Source: Rhodamnia argentea (Eukaryota; Streptophyta; Magnoliopsida; Myrtales; Myrtaceae). From it: DNA of 64,000 nucleotides. The DNA lies in contig NC_063151.1 of the NCBI RefSeq assembly GCF_020921035.1, forward strand, positions 32,742,934-32,806,933, given 5' to 3'. Under the pieces are notes generated by a model. It was not told the DNA's origin. It saw nothing but the letters and a program-made list of their open reading frames with translations, and did no database searches. Within the stretch, counting starts at the first letter, position 1. The number at the start of each line of letters is the position of its first letter. Positions 11,525 through 22,831 of the stretch are shown here, one piece after another. The translations under genes and the position numbers were made by a program.

Positions 11525-11801
11525 TGCCGCGCATGACAACACTTCTGAGTATAATTTATGTTCCAAAAGTGTTTTTAGAGCAAAAATCTATTTAGTAGCA
11601 TAATTTTTGAAGCAGAAATTCTTTTGGTTATGCAACTTTATTTTTTCTGCTTTTGGAGCAATTTTTTTGCTCTAGAAGTAGTTTTGGAGCCACTTGAAAA
11701 AGTAAAATAATTTACTTTTCTCCAGAAATTAGGATCAGAAGCATAAAGATAAAAATTTAACTTTTGGGCAAAAGTTAGCAAAAGTGTTGCTATGCGCGCC
11801 C
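11525..11801. mobile_element. Harbinger/Tourist-like MITE, copy A
   Basis: 277 bp. Left end TGCCGCGCATGACAACACTT; right end, reverse-complemented, GGGCGCGCATAGCAACACTT. It is flanked by TTA on both sides (11522-11524 and 11802-11804). The 3-bp TTA duplication and GG/C-rich inverted ends fit PIF/Harbinger (Tourist) elements. It sits about 0.9 kb upstream of the shikimate kinase start. Confidence 0.75.
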
Positions 11802-12719
11802 TTAATTTATCGACATATATATTTAGTTGTTATTATTATTATTATTAATTGACGTCTTGTGCGGAAGCAGGAAAATTGATTATGAGGAGAGACCAGAGAA
11901 CGATGAGATGAATAGAAATATAAATAATAGAATTCTCCCCCCCACGCCCACCCCTCGAAACAAACGACCATTCCCCCTCTCTCTACCTTCTCTAAACGCA
12001 GAGTCACGTCTCTTCCATCAAGTCCGGTGCTCAAACAACACTCTGCCTCTCTCTCTCTCTCTCTCTCTCTCTCACCTATCTCCCACAGCCATCATGCGCG
12101 CCACCTGCCCCTCTTCCTCCTCCCCTCCTCACGCCACTCTCTCTCTCTTCCTTCCTACCTCTCTCTCTCTCTCTAGAAATGCCTGACGTGATGTTCCCGG
12201 CGGCGTTTGATGCTTATATTTAGGGGGGCCCCCCCTTTCCATTAAGGCTCTGCTTGTCTTCTCCGGTGCCGCGGGAAGGAAATGCTTGCGAAATAGGCCT
12301 CTTATATCCGCTGCTCATGTCGCAGAGCTTTTTACGCCAGGTCCCGTTGTTCAGTGAGTTTTGAGGGGTTGTCGGCGTCCTGGAAACCGTTAGAGCTGTA
12401 GGGTGTGTTCGTACGGGCAAAGTCAACATTGGTACGATAATGTGGCTCTGTTCTGAAATTGGCGTCCTCTGTTTCATTGGCTTCTACTCGGAGATGACCT
12501 GTTCTGTATGCCGTCTCGGCTTGTTTTGAGCTGATTTCCAACTCCTCTTTCTGTTGCAGCATTGATATAATCGGTTCAGATGAAGTCGTTATGATCGCGT
12601 TTTAGAGGCTTGCTGTCGTAGAGGTCAACTCGTACTTCTTATTTCTGAGGAGAAGGTGTATGTAAGATTGCTTTTGGTGGTCAATTCACAAGCACCCCCC
12701 CGCCGCCAGCTTAAAGAAA
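11802..12719. other. Upstream region of the shikimate kinase gene
   Basis: Holds the probable promoter and 5' UTR. Features seen: an ATT-rich run near 11828, a long CT microsatellite (about 12043-12073), a second CT run near 12157-12173, and C-rich text. Open frames here follow the simple repeats and are not called genes. Confidence 0.5.
12043..12073. repeat. CT dinucleotide microsatellite
   Basis: Uninterrupted CT repeat of about 15 units upstream of the shikimate kinase gene. Pyrimidine tracts of this kind are common in plant 5' regions. Confidence 0.85.
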
Positions 12720-15700
12720 ATGGAGGCAGCCGCTTGTGGACCGGCTCTGCAATTCCCTCCGCATGTATGGTCGAATAGAAATGGAGGCAAGCAGAGAAAC
12801 AACTTGCCGTCGCGCCGGAGTAATCTCCGCCTCGTGACTGTCCGAGACTCGCGAAGGAAACTCGGGTTTCTTAGGCAGAGGAAGCCTCCTGTGGGTCTAT
12901 TACCAACTTGTGAGTGTTCGCAAGGTGAGCGACCTTCTCTTTCGTTGCATTCTTGGGCTATGGTGTGGCACGCTGCTGCATGTGCATCTTTGAATCTTTG
13001 AAGTATTGGGTAAAGAAGAAAGATTCAGAATAATTAGGAATCGAAAATTCTACTTAAGTTTTCCATATCTTGATTTTTATTGAACCTAGGGAGGAAGAGC
13101 TCGTCCTTGTTGCTAATTTGATTGAACTCAAGTCATTATGGATACATGTCACGCAACCTAATGGTCAAGCTACCATGAACACTCTGTTCTTATTTTCTCT
13201 CTGACTCTGAAGATCGACACACGCAAACCTCCATTGATATCTCACTGGATGGTTTCCAGTTCTGTGGATTGCATTTGCTAATCCACAACTTGAGAGTCAT
13301 ATACCCTGTGCCGGCAGTTGTCTAGGCCTATCTGAACCCATGGTTTTATCTTAAGGGCTGCTGGAAGTGGACATCCATGTATACTTTTCCTTTGGGAGAT
13401 TTTCATTTTTCCAACTGCTTCAAGGTGAAAGAAATTGCAAAGGGGATATCGAATTCATAAAAATGGCTGATATAAATAAATACATCTCTACATTTGCGAT
13501 ATGTATGAAACATCTTGGTCCATCATGAAAAGTGATTCTTTTACATTGCCTCGTGACAAGAGATTAGTATATTCGTTTTGGATATTGGTCGATAAGCAAG
13601 TAGGTATCAGACAATGCCGCATCGAAATAACTCAAGCATATGAGAGTGTAACTGATTATTTTTCCTGTCAGAATTGTATATCTTCAGCTAAGTCTTTTAT
13701 TTATCAAGTGGAAATGACCTCCAATTTAATGTTGACCTTTTTCTCTTCAACCTTTTCTAGTAGTCCCAGCTTTGGAAGCAGGATATTTGCGCGCTTCTTC
13801 CAATGGAAATTGGCTACTCAAGGTACGCATACTTATTATTTTTTTTATGGGAAACATTATTCGTTGGAATTACCTATAATGTTGATGGAAAATGTTCATA
13901 TGATGTCCTGGTTTGCAATTTTGGTTAGTATTATGTTTCTCAAGTAGGGTGTTCTGATGTATTGGACAGACGAAAGCCCAAGAAGTGAGCTCGTGCTTAG
14001 ATGGCCGCTCCATTTTCCTTGTCGGTTTGTTCTCTTGCTTAAATTCTCTATAAGATGACATAGCTTTTTATTTTGTGTTAAAAATCGCGTGCACTATATG
14101 ACTTAGGGATGATGGGCTCTGGAAAGACAACGGTTGGAAAGATTTTGTCTGAAGCGTTAGGCTATACTTTTGTCGACAGGTCAGAGCACTTTCTTGATCT
14201 TGTGTTTAGGAACATTGACAGATATGATTAATTTGACAACTATGCTAGGAAAAGACGTTATTACGATTGATTGCTGGAAGCGTGCTCTTTGCGTTATGTT
14301 TGTCTCTCATGCTGTTTATTTTCTAGTCGGAAGTGCATCCTTTTATATTTTCTCAGTAATTGTTATGAGATAAGGATGTAACTTCCATATGAAGAACTGG
14401 GAATCAAAAGCAGCCAGATGCAAACAGTGAAAAGTTACAGTTATGCCACTCTGATTTTGTAATTAACCTTCTTTTTTTTCTGTCATCATATGTATCATAA
14501 CATCACTTACATGACATCATATGCTGAGACCACAAACTAGTTGTGGTGTTGGTACTTGCTCTTTGTGTGCAGTCATTCTCCCAAGTTTTCTCGCACATGT
14601 CATTTACCTAGCCCTTAGACGTGGTGCATACAACTGATTTTACTATTCAACACATATTCTCTTAGATTCTCACAGTTCCTCTCATTTGTTCATCAATTCT
14701 TCTGCTTGTGGCAATGCAGCGACAAATACGTGGAGCAGGCTATTGGCCAAGATTCTGTCACTCAAATCTTTAAACAACGTGGGGAGTGTATCTTCAGAGA
14801 TTATGAGGTGTGTCAGATTATCTTGTTGCTTCTTTCCTAGTTCATGACTTTATGCTCTCAATCCACCTGTTACTGCATCTCCATCAAACTGTTGTAATTA
14901 GCTTAAACACATCTGAGATCTTTAGCTTACTTTAACTCCCTTGGTAGCTGAATATCCTTGGCATTATTATTTCAGATGTGACACATGGATAATTGTCTCC
15001 TGTTATTTTATTTTAAATATGAATCATTAGGTTTCTATCTATATTTTCTGGTTAACATAGAATCTTGTTGATATTCTTTTCTACATCTTAATTGGGATCT
15101 CACCATATATTTTCCATCAAGTTGATTATAGAGTACTTAAGTTGACTTCTGTGCTTGCTTCTTTAGCATTTTGACTAATTCTTAGCTCGATCACAATCTG
15201 TTTACCTCGGAAATGCCTAAATGCGGTGGTCATGGGGTTCTCTACATGCTTTGCTAATCGGTTAGCGTTTTCCCGTTTCATTTATTTATAGGATTAGGCT
15301 ATATCAGATGTGGAAAGTGATTCATTACATCTGCTGGCATCACGAAAAATGGTTACTTTTTTAAACGGGAGATTTTCCCTTTGCCCCCTAACTATGGGAA
15401 GTGGCATTTAGAGTTGTAGTTTTGCAAAAGCATGATGTACAACCGTCATGTTAAGATTTTCTCACAGGAAAACAGTTGTCATATTATGAAGGAAGAGAAG
15501 GAGTGTCCGCTGGTTTTTTTAAAAATAAAAGGAAAGGGAACAAGTAAAGCAAAATAACAGTTAGCAATGCAGAAGAACTAAAGGGAATGGAAGGTTATGA
15601 CTTAATATCTATTCATTTCTGTTTTACTGTCCGTAGATCCCTGCAAATCCTTTAGTGAGATCAGACAATACTGTCCTTTTGGCTGGTATTGACTTCCTCA

Positions 15701-18628
15701 CTGTTCTCCATATCATATGGATATATGAAATTGTGTAATCGTGCACTGATTTTGCACTGTCTTGTTATGGTGTTGGGTTCAAGCTCCAGCTAACACCTGG
15801 TTTTTGCTGGAGAAAATTAATGTTGAATCTTTCTACTACTCAAGTATTTTAAGTGGACAGCTCGAGTGTGAAGGGAAGTTTTAGGTTAGATGCTGCAATC
15901 TTAAATTTCCGGCAAGACTAGTATGGAATTGTCTCATACGAATTGGAGAGATAGTGGGTGCAGTTAATGATTTTTTTCATGTAATACGAATGTTGTTCTG
16001 GCGAGGTTAACTTGATTGCTAGAGGGGCAAGTGGTGACATGTCTACAAACTTTGGGAGTACTTTGAGATACCGGTTACAAGTTAGGTAAACCATTATCAT
16101 TTCTTCATAGACGTTGCAGTTGTAAATCTTGTTGTCAACATACTTGTAGTGTAATGGTCTTATTTGTTCTCATTCCACAAGTGGGCTGCATAAGAACGGA
16201 TAGTGTTTTTCTTGCCTAAATTTCTATATCCCTGCCAAGGTGAGGGGAGGATTCAATCCGATGTTATCACAAAACTGCTGTGTGACTTCATTAGGTCAGT
16301 GAATTAGTCCCTTTGTTATTGATTGAAATATACAACTAATAAGGAGCACATTCATCTAATAGTTTAAGTCTTTAGAATAGTTGACAAAGATCCCACACAT
16401 TTTTATATGGTATGAGAGCAGAATTTCCTAAGTTCAAATCTTGCTAGGCCTTTTATTTGCCTCCCTAATTTGGTATTTCCACACTTTAGTCTTAGGTCAA
16501 AGTCCAATCAACATGTGAGAGGGTGTGTTAGAAATCTAAACATTTAACCACACCTTCATCTCATAGCTTAAACTTTTACAATAGTTGGCAATAGTCCCGT
16601 AAAATTCCTCAAATTTTAGTAATCCGATTGTAGTTAGTTACATTAATAATCCCTTTGATTTTATTAATGAAACAGTGATTATTATCTTGTCTTCCAGAGT
16701 GATGCATTACGGAAATTATCTTTCATGCCCCAGCAAGTTGTTGCAACTGGTGGTGGTGCAGTTGTTCGGCCTATCAACTGGTACTCGTGTCTCCTGAATG
16801 AGAGTGAAACTGGATCTTTTACTATCTATGCTTGTTCCATTTGCATTTGCATGGATCACAACATGAGCTTGTCCACCCTACTGTAGGAAATATATCAGGC
16901 AGGGAGTCAGTGTCTTCTTGAATGTACCCTTAGATGCCCTGGCTAGGAGAATTGCTGCTGTAGGGACTGATTCTCGCCCCCTTTTGCACTTTGAATCAGG
17001 CGATCCATACACACAGGTGGTTATTCATCTTGCTGGTGTTGTCTTCCTTAATCTGAAATTACTGCATATGCTTTCTTCAACGTTTTCTGGTTCTCATTTA
17101 ATTGTCATTCTTGAGTTAATCCTAAGTGTTACCTCGCACATGTCTCTTCAGGCTTTCGTTGGACTTTTCACTCTCTCAAAAAAGAGAGCTGAATCATATG
17201 CCAGTGCTGATGTTACAGTTTCCATTCTAGGTACGTCATTTAACAGGATTCATATTTTACCCTATAGTGGATAAATCTTGGTCAACATGTATGCACAATA
17301 GGCCACTCTTTTGAGCAAAATTGGTTTCATTTTTCTGTTTTTGGTATCATTTACCATAGGGTACTGCACTGATAATTCCCTTTCTAGATCGTCCGAACAG
17401 AAATACTTAATACTTGGTCAATTGGAAATTTTCTTATCGTCTCCACACTGGTGAAATGCTCCATTTTGCATTTGCTAGTGCCACAACACTCATTAGAGTT
17501 TTGAATATGAGGTTAAGCCACGAATCTGAAGCTTGTTAAAAGAATCTGTTTTGTTTTCTTAAGTTTGCATCTCAAACTGGGAAATCTAAGCTTGAGGAAG
17601 TTGTTGGTAATCTTTTGAGCTTAAATGAAACATAATTTTGGAGGAGATACCCTTTCTCAGATCTTGCTGCTAACCTGGGCGTTGAAGATGTTCTTGATGT
17701 CACACCAACAGCTATAGCAATTGAGGTATGGCCTGGTTATTCCTCATTTTGTTTTCACACTTGCAAAGATATTCATGCGTGTACGTATATATAAAATGTC
17801 TGATTCTTCTGTGGACCTTTAGTTTACTCTCTGGTGGGTGATTTGATAGGGGAAGAGAACGTGAGATACAGAAAAACATTTGTTTCGAATGAGTCAACAA
17901 AACCCTGGTCTCAGAATACCTTTCTTCTCTTGCTTTCTGCTTGTCTTGGTTTAATCCTATTTTCTCATGTGCATTCCAACTGGGGTGAGTCTGAATAAAG
18001 AAAAATTGCTGAAGGGTTGCTCCCGAAAAATCTATCCGGTTTAACCTTAACGTTGCTGGGGTTTTAAAAATGTTCTCATTTCTGGAGTACCTGCCAAGTA
18101 TTTTGAACAACATTCTTCTAAGGTATACTGTTGTTTGCATGAAGTCAAATTGTAGTCCCTCTGGTCACATAGCGGTGGATACAATGAGAAGGTTTTCATA
18201 TGTTATTGTGGAAATTGTAATGCATGCTTTTTCAATGTTAACCACCCAAATGAATTGTTGACTGCTCTGATAGTACCAATTTGTGTGATGCTGAGGCTGT
18301 CTTCAATAATCCTTCACTAGATTTTAGCGGGTGCAACAGCAGGGTTTCAGAAAATACAAAGTCCACCGGTCTGACCATCAGATATCACATGATAGAGAGA
18401 TTGTCTTAATACCATATTGCTTGCACTGGCAATGAACCAGAATTCGAAAAAGTCAACTGCTTGACTGGATCATTCACCATATAACATTCTCCTCTTTTAA
18501 TTATCCTTTCGTCTATCAAGAGCTGGCTATGGTAAGTGGTTTTTAATGCCGATCTTAACTGTTGGCAGGCGCTTGTACAAATAGAGAAATTTCTTCAAGG
18601 CAACGTGTCCAGGCGATTGTTTCCTTAA
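12720..18628 (+). CDS. SK: Shikimate kinase, chloroplastic (EC 2.7.1.71)
   Basis: Phosphorylates shikimate at O3 with ATP in the plastid shikimate pathway leading to chorismate and aromatic amino acids. Ten exons, in frame throughout, encode 299 residues: 12720-12924, 13761-13822, 13970-14024, 14107-14179, 14720-14807, 16698-16780, 16887-17016, 17152-17230, 17661-17725, 18569-18628. Residues 1 to about 65 are Arg/Ser-rich, like a transit peptide. Walker [10 protein letters not shown] starts at G108. Shikimate-site residues are visible: D133 (DSD), R158 (FRDYES), GGG 179-181 and R244. The lid arginine is R219 (RPLL). All key residues of active SKs are present, unlike the divergent SKL paralogues. 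The two short exons 2 and 3 supply the linker ([20 protein letters not shown]) and are the least certain part, but phases fit and the text matches the family. Intron 5 is about 1.9 kb and contains a miniature LTR element. Confidence 0.92.
16314..16617 (+). mobile_element. Miniature LTR retrotransposon (TRIM-like) in shikimate kinase intron 5
   Basis: Two similar direct repeats of about 92 bp (16314-16405 and 16526-16617), both starting TGTTA. They share TTCATCTxATAGxTTAA and AATAGTTGxCAA (x marks a difference). Right after the first copy is TGGTATGAGAGC (16408), close to the initiator-Met tRNA primer-binding motif. Before the second is a purine tract (GAGAGGG). The internal part is only about 120 bp with no coding capacity. 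This is the layout of a TRIM. No target duplication was confirmed. Confidence 0.6.
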
Positions 18629-19383
18629 TCAATCATATATGGGGGTCATGTTTTTTAGCATCTTACACTGCTTTTCCATTTTTGGACTCTATCTAGCCAC
18701 TCTCGGCTCCCTAGTTTGAACTGATATTAAGAGAAGTTCTGTTTATTAGGGTTGCGCAGAATGTATAGGTAATGTATGTCCATGATCCATACTTAGCAAT
18801 TAGTGTCGCTTTAGTGCTTGGATATTTGTCTATTCAATTACGAACATTGGTAGGGCTATACTGGCACACTTTGTGGACTCAGCAGAGGGTATGTTCTTCA
18901 AGTTCTATTTGTTCCACGGCTGTGAGGATATAATCTTTTGAATTGAAAACAGATTTTGTAGATCAAAAGATGGGTGATACCACAAAGTTGCATTTTTGTA
19001 CCCCCTACTAAGGAGATGGTACAATTGGAAGTTTGCACGAAAAATACCTCTGATATTGAACAGCTATTATCGGCGCAAGTTTCGATTTCTAAATGAGAAG
19101 AAATTCTTCCTACATAAGAAAACAATATATTTCTATCAAAAACTGCGAACCTGGTTGCAGCAGTTTAAGGAATTGTCTTTTGGGCACAGGATTTAGGGAG
19201 TTTCTAAAGCGTGTTGTTGTCTAGTGTGTCCGCGGCACTTCAAACAAATTTACAAGGAAATAGGTGATTTTCAAAGTAGTGATTGTGCAAATTACGTGGA
19301 TTGTCAATATCTTGTTTGTATGGGCAACAAGAGTTTTGGGGTACTCTTTAACAAAATGCATTTTCCAATTTAGTAGAAGCCTA
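18629..19383. other. Shikimate kinase 3' flank, no gene seen
   Basis: AT-rich. It contains the probable 3' UTR of the shikimate kinase and nothing else recognisable. Confidence 0.5.
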
Positions 19384-20354
19384 GGGTGCGCATGATAATA
19401 CTTCTGGAAGTGGATTTCTACTCTAGAAATACTTTCGGAACAGGAATCCGTTTGGTAATGCAACTTATGGAACAAAAATTCGTTTGGTAAAGTTTTTTAC
19501 TACTGAAAGAAATTTCCACTTATGAAGTGAATTTTCACTTATGAAGTTGTTTTTCCTCCAATTTGAGAAGTTAAAAAAAATAGCTTCTCAAACTCAAAAA
19601 GGACTGCTCGCCTCACCATCTTTTTATTACTCCCTCACCATATTTTTGATCATACCCACCTCCGCCAATCTCTGCCACCTATCGCCGACCTCCACCGGTT
19701 GTCGCTCACGACTACTGCCAACCGCCGACCATTGTCTGCGCCCCCCACTGTAGACCTCCGTCGGTCGCCACCCATCGACCGCCCACGGTAGCCAACCATT
19801 GCCGACCTTCGCCGGCCGCCGCCCATCGCAGCTCGCGACATCGATAGCCGCTGCCGACGAATACCGTTGACCTTCGCCGGCCGCCGCCAATCGCCCATTG
19901 CCAACCTTCGCCGGCCGTGATCGTTGCCAATTGCTAATCTTTGCTCGCTTTGACCGCCTCCACCACCACCCCCTACCACCGACCATCGACCACCGTGCCG
20001 GCCGCCGTTGTCGAGTCGTCGTCTTCGGCCGCGCGAGTAAAAAATAAATAATACATTTTTATTTTTAAAAATTAAATAATATTTTAATAATAAAAATTGT
20101 TTTAAAAAAATTAAAAAAGTTCAAAAATGAAGTAGAAATTTTTCGATCGTCAATAATAATTTTTTGTAAAATATTTTCTGTTAATAATATTTCGAAGTAG
20201 AAAATTTCAACAAGTAACCAAACAAATTTCTCTTATTAGAAATAACTTTTGGGTTAAAAGAAAAAAAATTGACTTTCGCTTTCGAGGAGAAGTAGAAAAA
20301 TCAATTTACGGCCATAAATTAATTTCTGACGCAGAAGTGTTACCATGCGCGCCC
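19384..20354. mobile_element. Harbinger/Tourist-like element, copy B
   Basis: 971 bp. Left end GGGTGCGCATGATAATACTT; right end, reverse-complemented, GGGCGCGCATGGTAACACTT. It is flanked by CTA on both sides (19381-19383 and 20355-20357). AT-rich arms surround a GC-rich core (about 19660-20030) of repeated CCGACCTTCGCCGGCCGCC-like words. No transposase is present. The overlapping minus-strand frames of 72-119 codons over the core are simple-repeat artefacts. It is related to copy C in opposite orientation. Confidence 0.75.
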
Positions 20355-20561
20355 CTAGCATTTCTCCGGTGCTAGAACTAAATTTTTGGGTCCAAATAAT
20401 CAAATTCGTGCGAATGTACAGTTTGTGTCTTCTATTTTACTCACAAAACATTGTTTTTCTATTATGGAGAGTGAATGTGGTCTTTTTGTATTCGATTATG
20501 TTAGGGATATAGCTTAGAAGGGAGGAATAACTATTTCTATTAAATCAAACTATGATTTTCG

Positions 20562-21075
20562 AAGGGAAAAACTTTGCGGTTTGATCAATTTAGTCTTAAA
20601 TCTTTCAATTTTATCAATTGAGTCTATCTAGTCAATTTTAATTAGAAATTGCAGACGTGAACACTAGTAGTGCCACATAGAATGACAGGCGCCGACTTGG
20701 GTAATAATTTTATAATTATTTTATATTTTATATTTTATACATTTTTTTAATTTTCTTTTCTTTTCTTTTCGATATGGTTCAACAAGGGCCGCCAGCCAAT
20801 TCTCGCCAGTCACAGATGAGGACTGGCCATGCCAAAAAAAAGAAAAAAATAATAAAAAATTTAGAAAATTTTAATAATTCGTAAAAATTGCCCATTGCCC
20901 ACGTCCGTGCCGTGTATGATGGCTAGCATTCATATTAGCAATCTAAGCTAAAATAGGCCAAATAAATTCAATTAAACAAATATGAAAATATTTAAAACTC
21001 AATTAGTAAAATTAAAAGTTTTATGACTGAATTGACCAAAGTATAATAGGTTTAGAACTTTTTGAATAGTTTTCA
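20562..21075. mobile_element. Palindromic Mutator-like element, copy 3
   Basis: The left arm has TTTAGTCTTAAATC and ATCAATTGAGTC. The right arm has the inverse (GACTGAATTGACCAAAG, AATAGGTTTAGAAC). A short GC-rich core (about 20780-20835) reads GGGCCGCCAGCC and TGAGGACTGGCC. Non-coding; borders approximate. Confidence 0.6.
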
Positions 21076-22831
21076 TGACTTCTCAACTGTTAGGCCATCC
21101 GCGAAAGACAATTCGGTCCCATTTTAATGTGGAAAACGAATCTAGTCAGCATATTTGTAGTCTAGTTTTGCTTTACTAAATTTATGCGGTCCTCTTCATC
21201 CTTGCTTTTGAATGAGCTAGTCACATTTGCCAAAGGCTTTCTTGTACGTGAATTAAGAAACAGTCAATGCACGAATGTTAAATATCTTTTGCGGGAGATA
21301 TCGGGGAGCCAACAGACTATGAATTTGATCAATGTTCGACCCACTGAAGTCCTTCCAACTCCTCCATGATTGACGCAAATAAGATTCGATCACTTCACCA
21401 TGCGAGCTTAATCTGTACAGCGCATGCTATAGGCTGTCCATCATCATTAACATAAATTGAAAGGGAAGTACCTATTTCACCTAAAAAAAGAATTAGTGCA
21501 TGATGTGTTTGGCGATCAAAAGTCAAATAGACTGCATGCATCAACTTCCGCACACAAGAAGAAATTTTATGATGAAATTGACAACAGACAGATACGATAA
21601 GTCAGAGAGAGAGAGAGAGAGAGAGAGATTAACCATACAATGAAAAGATTTAACTGTGATATTGCAAAGGAGGGGATGTTCTGGTGTTCCAATTATTCTG
21701 ATCATTCTCAACTTATTGATCCGCCATTCTAATCGGAAGTATTACTATTTTGGTCTATTGAAACACCGGGGAACAGAACCAATGGAGATGGCAATTGAAC
21801 AGTGGCTACCTCTGGCCAAAAATTATTTGCTTGTATCATAGAAAGATCCTGCGGATGGTCCTCGCAATACCCCGGGACAATAATCTCCCTGCCAAATTCC
21901 TCGGTAGACTCACTAATTGCTGCTGCGCTTCTGGAGGGAGCTGTCAACATTTTTCACATGTAGCAGCGGGTAAGCACATTGACACTCCGTATGTGCATAA
22001 AGATGCATCGTAAGTTCAATTTTTTTTTTAATCAAGAAATTCAATCAAACAGTAAGCAGGAACAGAGGCATTTTGCCCTTCACTTGTTCACTGCCAAAAT
22101 AATTAAAAGCTGTTTACCATGCACCATTTGATAAAGATGAGATTTGCAGAGAGAAAAATATGCGTTCTCTGAAATGTCTGCATTACGTGACGCATGAACA
22201 AATGCATCCCCACAAGACGGCCTAAGTATTCTTACATTGAAAATGAAGTAGGCACAGAAACCCATGACTGTTTGTAACAGCACATGGACCATATACTATC
22301 CATCAACAACCAATACGAAGACTATGTAGCTTAACTATCCAAATAGAATGAAAAAGGAGAATCTATAGCCTCGATTACTTGGATGATGGTGCAAGATCAG
22401 ATTGGTAATAATAGCAGAAATTTGATGTGACTTTTATGAGCAAATCATCAACTGTTGCTGACTGTAAAATATAACAAAAATAAGATGTAAAATAAATGGA
22501 CGTTTGAAAAGTTCTCTATTTCTCCAAAATCCACCACTATTCTGCACGAAAAGTAACCCGTACTTTCATACAGCATGCTTTTCCTAAACAAATGGTTTTT
22601 CTATATCTTATTCCTGATGCCTGTACGGATATGATTAGCTATTAGGCAATTAATGCAATGCTTGTCGTGAAAAAGCGAACGACTCTCCTAGTCCCAAAGG
22701 GGAAGAGAAGTGCTTGTTTGATTTTCCAGGAGTATCAAGGTAGAAGCCCAAATTAAGGTTTCCTTAACCCAAATCTGAATGGGTGATTGCGAACTAATAA
22801 CAGGCAATTTCAAATAGGGGACCACATGCTT
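21076..22831. other. Region downstream of the ABC1K gene, no gene seen
   Basis: Includes the probable 3' UTR of the minus-strand ABC1K gene at the right end, a GA microsatellite at about 21606-21629, and otherwise AT-rich sequence. Short frames here have no recognisable domain. Confidence 0.5.

Noticed and set aside
13501..13947. 148-codon plus frame inside the shikimate kinase gene
   Set aside because: Intronic frame that overlaps exon 2 in a different reading frame; unrelated to the kinase.
16305..16660. CCCTT on both sides of the TRIM-like element as a 5-bp target duplication
   Set aside because: The right-hand CCCTT lies about 33 bases past the end of the LTR homology, so it is probably chance.
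19627..19986. Gly/Arg/Trp-rich minus frames of 72-119 codons
   Set aside because: Produced by the GC-rich simple-repeat core of Harbinger-like copy B; all frames are open and low-complexity.
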